A DNA stretch of 64,000 nucleotides from Rhynchospora pubera (lineage: Eukaryota; Streptophyta; Magnoliopsida; Poales; Cyperaceae): the NCBI GenBank assembly GCA_028095005.1, contig CM051459.1:273687229-273751228 (forward strand). Reading direction: 5' to 3'. Position numbers and translations under genes: made by a program. This document shows, one piece after another, positions 11,583 to 22,599 of this stretch; within the stretch, counting starts at the first letter, position 1; each line of letters starts with the position of its first letter. The notes below the pieces were generated by a model. The model saw nothing but the letters and a program-made list of their open reading frames with translations, was not told the origin of the DNA and searched no databases.

Positions 11583-14500
11583 AAGGTACTACTTAGACAA
11601 TCTGCTTATTACTATTTTAAACCTCTAGCAAGGTTTGTTTTTCAATTTTGTTTTAGTAAGCTTGTAAGCAGATAATGCAAATAGTGCATGTCCTTCAGGT
11701 TCTAAGAGACTTGAAATTTGTTATTGAGCAAAGCTTGCATAACTTCTGAGAGGGATTGATTTAGATTTCAGGAACAGTAAAATTTTTTTTCCCAAATTCT
11801 TACGATTTTCTTTATCAATCTGATTATGTTTTAAAAATTAAATAAATATTGTTGGATGGAGGAACCTTTGCTTTTGCAACATTTTGTAATGTATCGTTAT
11901 AAACACAAGATGTATTTTTGACATAATGAACATGTTAGCTTTTCTGTACATATTAGTTCATTTGTGGTGTATGGACATGTAGGGCTTACTTCGTTTATGG
12001 TGAAGGCTTAACCCTTCTTTGGGAATGAAATTTCTTTCGGTGGTAAGAACAGAATCTTCATTATGATCTATCAAACTTACAAGAATGCTACGAAATTGAG
12101 TTTTTGCCTTTATGATTGTCATTGATTTTTGTCACTTTAGGCTTCTACAGTGTCCTTTTGAAACTTATATTAATTCGAATAGGTCCAACTTTTGAGAAAA
12201 TTGCTATTAAGAATCATTTCAGTTTTGAGAAATCAATTTGTTCTTGCGCTGTCTTAACCAGATTTATGGTCATTTAAATTTCAAATAAACTAATAGTAAG
12301 TAGACCCATTGAAGTTTTAAGTTCAAAAATAGATTTTCATTTTAAGGACAAAGCTGAAAGAGCTTTTGCTGCAATAATATTTGGTTATTTTGGAAATAAA
12401 ATCTCTGCTTTGAGAGCATTTGTAAAAACTAGCTTTAGGCAACCCTTTCTTTTGCTTAACACTCATCAATGAATTATTTTCTTCAATGTTTGGAGTTGGT
12501 ACCAGTTCAGTTCTTTCTTGAGTTCCTACTGGCATAAGCATGTTTATAAGGACTTGATTCTTTAATAGGAGAGTCTTACTGATTTCCCTTAGTTTGTTCC
12601 TTTAATTTAGAAAGAAAACATATAACATGTGTATGTTTGAAATTTAAATTTCCGAAGCATGTAATTACTTAATAAAATATTTCCTTTATATAATCACAAC
12701 ATCATATACATATATATCGAATGTTTGACATGTTTTTTTGTTTTGTTTCAGGGAACTTAATTCATCAAATGTGGAGATAATTGTTCCTGACATTAGTAAG
12801 TATCAAATGGAGAAAGCAAATCATACCAGTTGAAATGTTTTAGGTGCTTACGAAACTTCTCTCTAGCTTGAATCTTCAACTTGATGATTTCACTGATGGC
12901 TCGGTCTTATATGAGGTTAAAGAGTCTACATTTTGATATCTATTTATTCTTCATCAATTCTATCGTCTCTGTAATGATATAAAATAATTCAGTTCTTCTA
13001 TTTATTGAAAGAACGAGACTAAATACTATCTATGTTCCACTTCTATTCGGACACAACATGACACATTTCAGATACCTCTAGACTAACAACAATATGTGAA
13101 TATGGATGGCAATGATTTCAGATACCTCTAGGTCTTCATGTGGCGCGCTACTTGATCTCCGACGACTCTGTGTTGCTTCTGTTGTTTGCTTTACCAAGGA
13201 ACATGAGCAGGTTAGCAACGGAGATTAATATGCCAATTTTGTAGATTTCAGGTTAGCAATATCATAAATTGTTCACTTTTATTTTTTAATCCCATTTCTT
13301 CCTATCTCATATCTGAATATGAAAGAGAAATTCATAGCTGCCTTTTAGTAAGGTGATCTCCAATCATGCTATTATTAAAAAAAATAGAATATTTGTTTAC
13401 TTTTTACTTTCAGGTGAACAAGATCAACATTGGTTAACTACTTGATCAATAAACTGGGATATGTGTTGCTTGTCCTTTTGACTGGATTTTTTTATTTGGA
13501 TTTAATTGGCTTTGGTTTGATTTCATTTTTCTGTTATAGTCTCTAATGTTGCTTGATTGTCTGATTTATGTTTGTTTGATTGAGCTTGATGATCATGACT
13601 ATTTATACTTTGAACCATACTGTTATTTCGTTTTTAAATAGCTCAAGACAACAGTTACAACACTAAACAATAACTGTTAGAGCATGGTAAGCATGACTAT
13701 TTTCAGTTATATTTTTATAGAAATTAAATTAGAATTGATGGTCCTTCATACATATGTTCAAATCATTTATAATAAATGAGATCGTTGTGTAAATTAAATG
13801 GATGCAGGGCTTAAGTGCCTAGAGGTGCAGATGAAAAGTTAAAAGCCAAATTTAGATCATTTGAATATAAAACAATCATTATGAATGACCTTCATATCAC
13901 TAATAATATTTTTGCTTGAAAGTACAGGTTGCTCCTACTGTTACATTTTCTGAGGTTAGGATTAGTCTGGTTTTTGCAATTTGTAGGTTCTTCAAGGGAT
14001 AGGGGGTTATTTACAAGGCAATGTCATAGTCAGGTTTTTGCAATTACTATTTCTGGCAACGATTGGTACCGACGATTTGATCAGGTTACAATATCGTAGA
14101 ACAATGGTATGAGCTGACTCATTTGATATTTATAATTGCTTTTTTTTTATTAGGGCATATGTGACCTACTTTTCTTGAAATGAGAGCTTCAACAACCGTG
14201 AGATTTCTTTGGTTGGAGTCCTAAAAAAACAGGTAGCTGAATGGTTATCTTAATGAATGATGAAACCATCCTTTTCTACCCGTATATGTTATTGGAGCAA
14301 ATGGTTGATTAACACTAGAATGAGACTTGGTCCTTGAGTTGTGGGTTCTTTTCAATCATGGTGTATGTATTATCAACTTGATTCGTGTAATATGCTTGTA
14401 TATACTGCATTTATCCTCTACACAAGGTCTTATTCTACGAAACTATGTCAGTATTGAAGAAATCAAGTATTCATTTGGATTCTGATGAATTGACTTTGAA

Positions 14501-15424
14501 ATTTTTTTTTATCAAACTTAAATGTCTTGGTCAGTTTATGTAAGGATCAATAATTTATTTTTAAGTTATATTGCCTTTTATAAAACTTACATGCAATTAT
14601 AAAAATTGCCCGCACATTGAGCGGGCACTGCTGCTAGTATTATTAAATAATAAACATGTTTACTAAATCGAGAAACTTTTTAATATTCCTAGTAATTTCT
14701 GGATGCCAGCACAACCAATGGCGTCTCCTGGAGTCGCCATCAGTCATGTGCACTTTTTTCTCGTAATGTATTATTCCCATCGATATTTTATTATCCCCGT
14801 CGATAGGTCGACGGCACAGATTAACCATATATATTTTGAGTTAGACATAATGTTTAATTTTTAAACAAAACATATTTATCCTAAAATAAATAATAAAATA
14901 TAAATATAAGTTTGTTAAAATATATGAATTTTAATTTGTATAAATATTTTTTAAATTAAAGGATATTTTTTATTTTATACTAGATTATACCAAATTTAGT
15001 TTGGAACATTTTATTTTCCTGTGCATCATTTTTTAGTTTCACATGTGACTAAATAAAATAATACTTGTTTTTTTTTAAAACAAACATATTTATGTTTATT
15101 TCGATTTAAATAAAATATAAGTACGGTAATAGCGTCTCCTATTATGCTGGCGTCCAGAAATTACTAGAAATATTAAAAAAAAATTCGATTTACTAAACAT
15201 GTTTATTATTTTATAATATTTACTAATAAAAAAAATTTCGGCAAGCCACTGGGTCCATCTGTGCACGTGAATGGAAAAAAATTGAATATTTTATTTGGTT
15301 CCCTTCTTCCGAAATTCATCTTCAAGTATTTGCTGGAAGAAGCAATTCAAGGAATAAGGCTATCTTCCGTCCGGAAGAGGGATATTCCTGGAAGATGGCT
15401 TATTCCTATTGATCCAAACAAGGC

Positions 15425-16730
15425 TAGGAAAAGACAACTGCACTTTCTCTTCCGCAACAGTAGGACCTGACTGACGTCAAAGGATGGGATTGACACTTTT
15501 TTTCTTCTTGAAATAGCCAAATAGGTCTTCAACTGAAGGCCACTTTACTAGATGCGAATCATCCGCCAGCTGCATCTGAAACTGTGCACTTCGACTCTGA
15601 ATTACCTCACTACAAAACACCCATCTCCCTGTAGCCATGCATACACATATTCAAGAATAATTATGTACAATTTAATACATTTTTATAATGATTATGTCTA
15701 ATTATGTACATATTCTGATTTGATTTAATACAATTTTTATAAATATTGGAGTGCACACGAATTTTCATTTAAACTAGTCTATTTGGGATATAATGATAAT
15801 TTGATGCGTATCTATCAGTCCAATTTATCATCAAAAAATAAAAAAATAGTTGGTTCATCCGAGAAAATTATAAAAAGGGAGAAGAATTATTAAATGGAAA
15901 GGAAATGAAATGAGAATGAAGGAGAAATGATTTATCACCAATGCAAACCGAAACCAATTAGACAAAAGTAATCATAAAAAATTATATTTCCTCCATGTTT
16001 CTCCAATTCAGTATGATAGAATGATTGGAAGCTAGCTAGGAAATCGATTTCTGTGGTGAAAATTTTCTGCCCCGGATCTCTCCCTTTTCCTCCATTAAAG
16101 GGGAAAAAACAGTAACTTAGTGTGACCTATTCAGCTGAATACAGATGAGACCCTCAATAAAAGTCTTCCATCAATAGTTACATGAAAAGATACCTGATCT
16201 TAGGAAAATATCATTTGTGATCTGCGCATATCTTTACTGAGGGTGACTTGTGACTTGAAAATATCAACGATTACGAGCATCACACACCATGTATGGTGAA
16301 AGGAATGATATGGAATCAAAACACTGTGTTACTGGCTTACTGCCCTTGAAAGTAGAAAATGGGAAATGATAACTGCTATCACAGTTTTTACCATCAGCAG
16401 CGCGATCACACCCTAATCCACATTTAATGCGTGAGCAAAAATCGAGTTGGCACTTGGCACACATGACACTGACACATGATTCTGAATGAGCTGGACGTTT
16501 TTTCGATTTTTGTCACGTTTTCAAATCGCTGAGCCCACTCCGTCCAAATTGGCAAATTTCAAAAATCGAGAGATATTAAACCAGATAAGAACTACACATA
16601 ATCCTAGAATTATTAGCTACTTCTTTAATTTATAAATAACTAAAAATTTAAAATTAATAATTCTAAATATAATAATCTAATAAACTGAACATTAAAACTT
16701 ATTAATTATTTTCTTACTTTAAATAATAAT
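15425..16730. other. Intergenic, no assigned gene
   Basis: AT-rich and mostly featureless. On the minus strand a cysteine-rich frame ends at 16264 and runs from about 16535 (ATG at 16464), with C-x2-C-x5-C-x5-C-x3-C-x8-C spacing in MCAKCQLDFCSRIKCGLGC and following residues. It has no recognised family, signal peptide or splice context, so I do not call it a gene. Confidence 0.35.
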
Positions 16731-16740
16731 CTATATTTAA

Positions 16741-19096
16741 GAGGATGGCTAAAGTGTCATCCATGACACAGATCCATTTTCTGACCATCGGATATTGTTA
16801 AGATTCGTGCGGAAGATGAAATCCAAGGGATCGGGTTGAAGCGCTGAGAATAGCGGTGAGGTTGGTTCGCGTTAAAATTTCCGTCGCCTCTTCCGTTTAG
16901 AAATCTCCGTCTCCTTTTTTTTTTTTAAATGAAATGCTCGTAGCCGTAACTCCATCTCCTCTATGGCTCTATCCCTTCAACCAATTTCCCCCCTCTCTCT
17001 CTCTTGAAGAAAATGATCTAATCAGAAAACCTAAATTCATTTTTGACTTGTGTCTCTCTCCTTAAATCACTGATATCTGGACTCCGCGACGCCTCTTCTC
17101 TTTTTTTCCCTCGCAAGCTTAGAATCTACCATCTCTCACTCGTTCTCCCGTCTCGCCCCGGTGATTGAGGAGTCAGGACGCCTCCATTCCAGCTTCAACC
17201 CTATTTTGAAAAATGCTAGACTCGAGAAAACCCTAGACAACTCCGGTATGTACTGATGTGTTTACTGATTTTGTGCTCAGGTACTAACCCTTGTTTATCT
17301 TTGCTCTCTCCTTTTTATTAGTCAACAACAAAAAGGAATAATTCGAGAGTTTAAATGTTTGTCATACAAAAGGAGGCAAACAAAAATTAGAGTAACATTG
17401 CGCTCTCAAAAGATTTCTCTCATACGTTTTTGCTTAGCTGGCTAAGTACTTATATAGTTATATTAATACTTTTTTATTTGATACTTGTTGCAGGAATGAT
17501 GATCTTTCTCTTATTAGATTCTGAGTTGGATTAATAAAGGGGAGAGAATCTTTCTATTGCTCATGTTTTGCCAAAACATTTTGTAGTTAGTATTAGAGAG
17601 GGCATGTTAGTGGTTATATTGTATTGCAAAATGTAATTTTTCTATGATAAAAATAGATGCACATCACTAGATAGTCACTATCTAGTTTGTACCAAAAAAA
17701 AAAAAATATAGATGCACATTATTAAGTGTATCATCTCCTCTCTTTGAGACAGAATTTTGCAAAATTACAAATCATCCCTGTTAATTGTTCCTGTTGAAAT
17801 TGTGTTTTTCTGTTGGGATATAATTGGAATAATTTCCACTATCTTTATTATAACCCATACTGAAAGTGAATTATCCCATATTAACACAAATGACGAAGAA
17901 ACTACTAAACAAAATAAATGCTCCAAGGCCTATATAAATAATGCAGATATAAATTACTCACAAATATAATTACTCATCCATAAAAGTATAGTACAAAAAC
18001 CAACTGTACAGTAGGTGTTAATGCTTCGGTCCATCTAAATCAGCGTAGAAAATGGGGCCTTCCACCTCCAAGTGCCTATCAGCTGTCCTACTAAGCACTA
18101 TTCCTGTTTCTCTCATCCAATAATGCAAATTTTGACCTGAAATCCTGAATACAAAACTTTAATCAATTACATTATGAAAATCTATTGAACAAGGAAGACG
18201 ACAGAGACCAGAAACCAGTATGTATGTCACCTTATATCTAAATTATAGGTTAAATTAACGAAGAAAGTAACAATGTTAATAGTTAAATAGTTAAATCAAC
18301 CCATTTAGTACCACCAGATATAGAAACAATGAATAAATAAAATTAAAATTTGTCGACTAATTAGACAGTAAGCATACTTGTACCAATAAAGTACTGGTAC
18401 CAACTATCATGAATGTCAACATAGAAGAAATAAAAAAAGTCATCTTATGAAAATAAAAAATTAATGCATAGAGGCCACAATCTAGACCACCAACTTGTCT
18501 CGTTTGGGCATAATTTTTCTCTGAATCGATATGAATTGGAATGGGCCTAATTAGGTTCGACATTTGAATATACCAGATTTATACTTAAACTGAACATAAT
18601 TTTATCAAGACTATTTTACCTGAAAAGCTAGACGAACTTGAGGGCTAGGCGGAAGGTCAAGCTATGCTCGAGCTAGGCATTGGATCTAATTGATAAGGCT
18701 TTCGTCATGGATGTTGGAACACAAGATTTCAATAGTGAGAAACAAGAGAGAGCCACCTGCAATTTAAAGATGAGGCAAGGTGCGAGTCGCAAGGGAAGAG
18801 AGGCGAGTCGAGTTGATCTATAGTTGTTTGCTCCATCGACAGGGAAGGGTAGAGACTGGAGAGAGATAAAAAAAGAAAAAAAAAAGGGCAGTGGAGGGGA
18901 ATCGATTGATGGAAGGGACAGAGAAGGAGACAGATTTCTTAACGAAAGAGACGACGGAATACCTCACCGCCTTTCGAAGCGCTTTCAATCACATCTCTTG
19001 GGTTTCATATCCCGCACAAATCATAACAATATCCGATAGACAGAAAATGGATGGCACAGACCCTCCATGCTATCAATGGCACAAATAGCCATCCTC
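16741..19096. mobile_element. MULE with about 180-bp TIRs and Ulp1-like remnant
   Basis: The outer ends are GAGGATGGCTA and TAGCCATCCTC. Direct repeats CTATATTTAA (16731-16740) and CTACATTTAA (19097-19106), one mismatch in ten, form the target duplication. Inverted similarity continues well inward: ATCGGATATTGTTA near 16788 matches the reverse complement near 19045, and GTCTCC motifs near 16910 match those near 18920. Plant MULEs carrying Ulp1-like protease genes (the Kaonashi group) are known, and a Ulp1-like fragment is present here. No transposase was found. Confidence 0.8.
18010..18563 (-). pseudogene. Ulp1-like (C48) cysteine protease remnant in the MULE
   Basis: The minus-strand frame 18563-18357 contains TRQVGGLDCGLYALIFYFHK. 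This matches the Q-x3-G-x-DCG motif around the catalytic Cys of Ulp1/SENP peptidases. A second piece, about 18150-18010, reads WMRETGIVLSRTADRHLEVE and ends at a stop after GPIFYADLDGPKH; it is plausibly a downstream captured exon. The His/Asp part of the catalytic triad is not seen, and the piece downstream of DCG becomes unrelated. A decayed transposon-borne copy, not a host deSUMOylase. Confidence 0.6.
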
Positions 19097-22000
19097 CTAC
19101 ATTTAAAGTGCAAATAATATAATTATGAGCATCATTTGAACATTTTGATCTTTGTTGGATTCATTCCAAATCATTTAATCACAATATGATGCATATATTG
19201 TCTAGAATATGATTCATATGTTATTTATTAAAAATATTGAATTATACGTTGCAATTATGCATATAAAATGCAAATAATGTAATTTGGAGCATCAATTGAG
19301 CATATCAATCATTTCTGGCTTCATTATAAGTCATTTAAACACAATATTCTACATTTAAATTCTTTATGCTGTCTAAAATATGATTCATATGTCGTTATTC
19401 TACAAAGATTAGTTTATACATGGTAATTATGCATATAAATTACAAATTAAACAATTCTGAGCATCATTTGAGCATTTCAATCGATTCTGAATTCATTCTA
19501 AGTCATTTAATCATAATAATCTACATTAAACACTTTATACTGTCCAGAATATGATTCATATATTATTTTATCACAAAGATTAAATTATACATGGCAATTA
19601 TGTATATAAAGTACAAATAATGAAATTCTAAGCATCATTTGAACATTTCAATCGTTTCTTGATTTATTGTAAGTCATTTAATCACAATAATAGACATTTA
19701 AACACTTTATACTGTCTAGAATATGATTCATATGTCATTTATTAAAAAAGAATGGATTATACATGATAATTATGAATATAAAATGCAAATAAAGCAATTC
19801 TGAGCACCATTTGAGCATTTCAATCGTTACTGGATTCATTCTAAGTCATTTAATCACAATAATTAACATTTAGACTCTTTATGCTATTTAGAATATGATT
19901 CATATGTTATTAATTCAAAAAGATTAGATTATACAAGGTAATTATGCATATAAAATGGAAACAATGCAATTCTGAGTATCATTTGAGCATTTCAATCGTT
20001 AGATTCATTCTAAGTCGTTTAATCACAATAATCAACATTAAACTAATTATGCTGTTTAGAATATGATTCATACGAGATTAATTTAAAACGACTGGATTAT
20101 ACAAGGTAATTATGCATATAAAATGCAAACAATGCAATTCTGAGTATCATTGGAGCATTTCAATCTTTTCTTGATTTATACTAATTCATTTAATCATAAT
20201 AATCAACATTAAACTCTTTATACTGTCTAGAATATGATTCATATGTTATTTATCAAAAAGATGGGATTATTCAAGGTAATTATGCATATTAAGTGCAAAT
20301 AATGCAATTGTGGGCATCATTGAGCATTTCGTTTCTGAATTCATTGTAAGTCAGTTCATCACAATAATCGGCAGTTAAACTCCTTATACTGTCTAGAATA
20401 TGATTCATATGTTAGTTATTTGAAAAGATTGCATTATACGTGGTTATTATGCATATAAAAGTCAAATAATGCAATTTTGAGCATCATTTGGGCATTTCAA
20501 TCATTTCTGTATTCATTCTAAGTCATTTATTCACAATAATCTACATTTAAACTCTTTATACTATCTAAAATATGATTCATATGTTATTTATTAAAAAAGA
20601 TGGGATTATACATGGTAATTACGTATATAAAGTTCAAATAATGCAATTCTGAGTATCATTTGAGCATTTCAATCTTTTCTTGATATATTTTAAGTCATTT
20701 CATCACAATAATCGATATTTAAACTCTTTATATTGTCTAGAATATAAGTCGTACGTTATTTATTCAAAAAGATTGGATTATACATGGTAATTAAGCATAT
20801 AAATTGAATATAATGCAATTCTGCGAACCATTTGAGCATTTCAACAGTTTCTGGACTCATTCTGAGTCATTAATCTAATAATCGACATTTAAACTCTTTA
20901 TATTGTCTAGAATATGATTCATATGTTATTTTTTTCAGAAATATTGGATTATACAAGGTAATTATGCATATAAATTGCAAATAATGTAATTTTGAGCTTC
21001 ATTTGAGCATTTCAATCATTTCAGGATTCATTATATGTCAATTAATCATAATAATCGATATTTAAAATCTTTATACTGTCTAGAATTTGATTCATATGTT
21101 ATTTAAACACAAAGATTAGATTATACATGGTAATTATGTATATAAAGTTCAAATAATGCAATTCTGTACATCATTTGAGCATTTCAAACATTGCTGGATT
21201 CATTCTAAGTCATTAAATCACAATAATCGACATTTAAACTCTTTATATTGTATTAAATATGATTATTATGTTATTTATTAAAAAATGATTGTATTATACA
21301 TGGTAATGACGCATATAAATTGCAAAAGATGCAATTATGAGCATCATTTGAGCATTGCAATCGTTTCTGGATTCATTCTAAGTCAATTAATCACAATAAT
21401 CGACATTTAAACTCTTTATACTATGTTTAGAATATGATTCATATGTTATTTATACAAAAAGATTATATTATACATGGTAATCACACAAATAAAATTCGAA
21501 TAAAGCAATTCATATCATTTGAGCAATTCAATCGTTTCAAGATTCATTCTAAATCATTAATCGCAATAATCAACATTTAAACTCTTTATACTATCTCGAA
21601 TATGATTCATATATTATTTATTCAAAAATAAAGGATTATGCATAGGTAATTACGTATATAAAGTACAAATAATGCAATTCTGAGTATCATTTGAGAATTT
21701 CAATCGTTTCTTGATTTATTTTAAGTCATTTGATCACAATAATAGATAGTTAAACTCTTTATACTATCTAGAATATATTTTATATATTATTTATTCAAAA
21801 ATATTTGATTATACAAGATAATTAAACATATAAATTGAAAATAATGCAATTCTGCGTATCATTTGAGCATATTGCAAATAATACAATTATGAGCTTCATT
21901 TGAGCATTTCAATCGTTTCTGGATTCATTCTATGTCAATTAATCACAATAATTGACATTTAAACTCTTTATATTGTCTAAAATATGATTAATAATTTATT

Positions 22001-22599
22001 TATTCAAAAAGATTGTATTATACATGGTAATTATGCATATAAATTGTAAAAAAATGCAATTCTAAGCATCATTTGAGCATTTCAATTGTTTCTTGATTCA
22101 TTCTAAGTCATTAAATCACAATAATCGACATTTAAACTCTTTATAATGTTTAGAATATGATTCATATGTTATTTATTCAAAAATATTGGATTATACGTTG
22201 TAATTATGCATATAAAGTGCAAATAATGCAATTCGGGGCATCAATTGAGCATTTCAAACGTTTCTGGATTCATTAGAAGTTATTTAATTACAATAATCGA
22301 CATTTAAACTCTTTATGCTGTCTAAATTTTGATTCATATGTTATTTAATCACAAAGATAAGATTGTACATGGTAATTATGCGTATGAAGTGCAATTCCTA
22401 GTATCATTTGAGCATTTCAACAATTGCTTGATTCATTCAAAGTAAATTAATCACAATAAACGAAATTAAATTCTTTATACTGTCTCGAATATAATTAATC
22501 AAAAAGATTGGATTATACATGGTAATTATGTATATGAAGTGCAAATGCAATTCTGATCACCACATGAGCATTTCAATGGTTTGCTGATTCATTCTATGT

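Larger units (their letters stand above)
9840..14637 (+). mobile_element. Non-autonomous Helitron with captured gene fragments
   Basis: The 5' end is TCTCTACTACTTATAAAGCA at 9840. The 3' end has a hairpin (GCCCGC, 7-nt loop, GCGGGC) followed by ACTGCTGCTAG ending at 14637. Host A (9839) and T (14638) flank it, and there is no target duplication, as expected for Helitrons. The opposite MULE arm still has the uninterrupted sequence across the insertion point, which fixes both ends. No Rep/helicase gene was seen, so it is non-autonomous. Inside are a GAPDH fragment (10831-11582), a possible captured first exon with ATG at 10252, and other exon-like pieces near 12754-12916 and 13135-13215 that I cannot identify. 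A sequence near 10498 recurs in diverged form near 13414, pointing to an internal duplication. Confidence 0.88.
9819..15241. mobile_element. MULE-type MITE with about 110-bp TIRs, split by a Helitron
   Basis: Flanked by an exact 10-bp direct repeat CAAGCCACTG (9809-9818 and 15242-15251). Left arm CCGAATTTTTTTATTAGTAA continues after the Helitron at 14638 with TATTATTAAATAATAAACAT. The right arm, reverse-complemented from 15241, reads CCGAAATTTTTTTTATTAGT and then continuously through TATTATAAAATAATAAACAT to GCCAGC. Inverted similarity runs about 110 bp. Without the 4798-bp Helitron the element is 625 bp. It has no coding capacity, so it is a non-autonomous Mutator-like element. Confidence 0.88.
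8745..15424. mobile_element. Outer 'GTTTGGAT'-type element, interrupted by a MULE and a Helitron
   Basis: The left end CCTCGTTTGGATGAGTTAGG (8745) and the reverse complement of the right end, CCTTGTTTGGATCAATAGG (ending about 15424), are imperfect inverted repeats of the same type as the short GGCTCCATTTGGATG MITEs. The first 150 bp match the left part of the element at 48859 (GTTATTCCGG...GTTTGGACGGTGA against GTATTATTCCGG...GTTTGGATGGTGA). Without the nested insert it would be about 1.25 kb, mostly AT-rich including a (TAA)n run near 9001-9030. No crisp target duplication was seen, so the right end is tentative. Confidence 0.45.

Noticed and set aside
18010..18563. Functional host deSUMOylating protease
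   Set aside because: Only the DCG motif and one other piece remain, within a MULE with intact ends.
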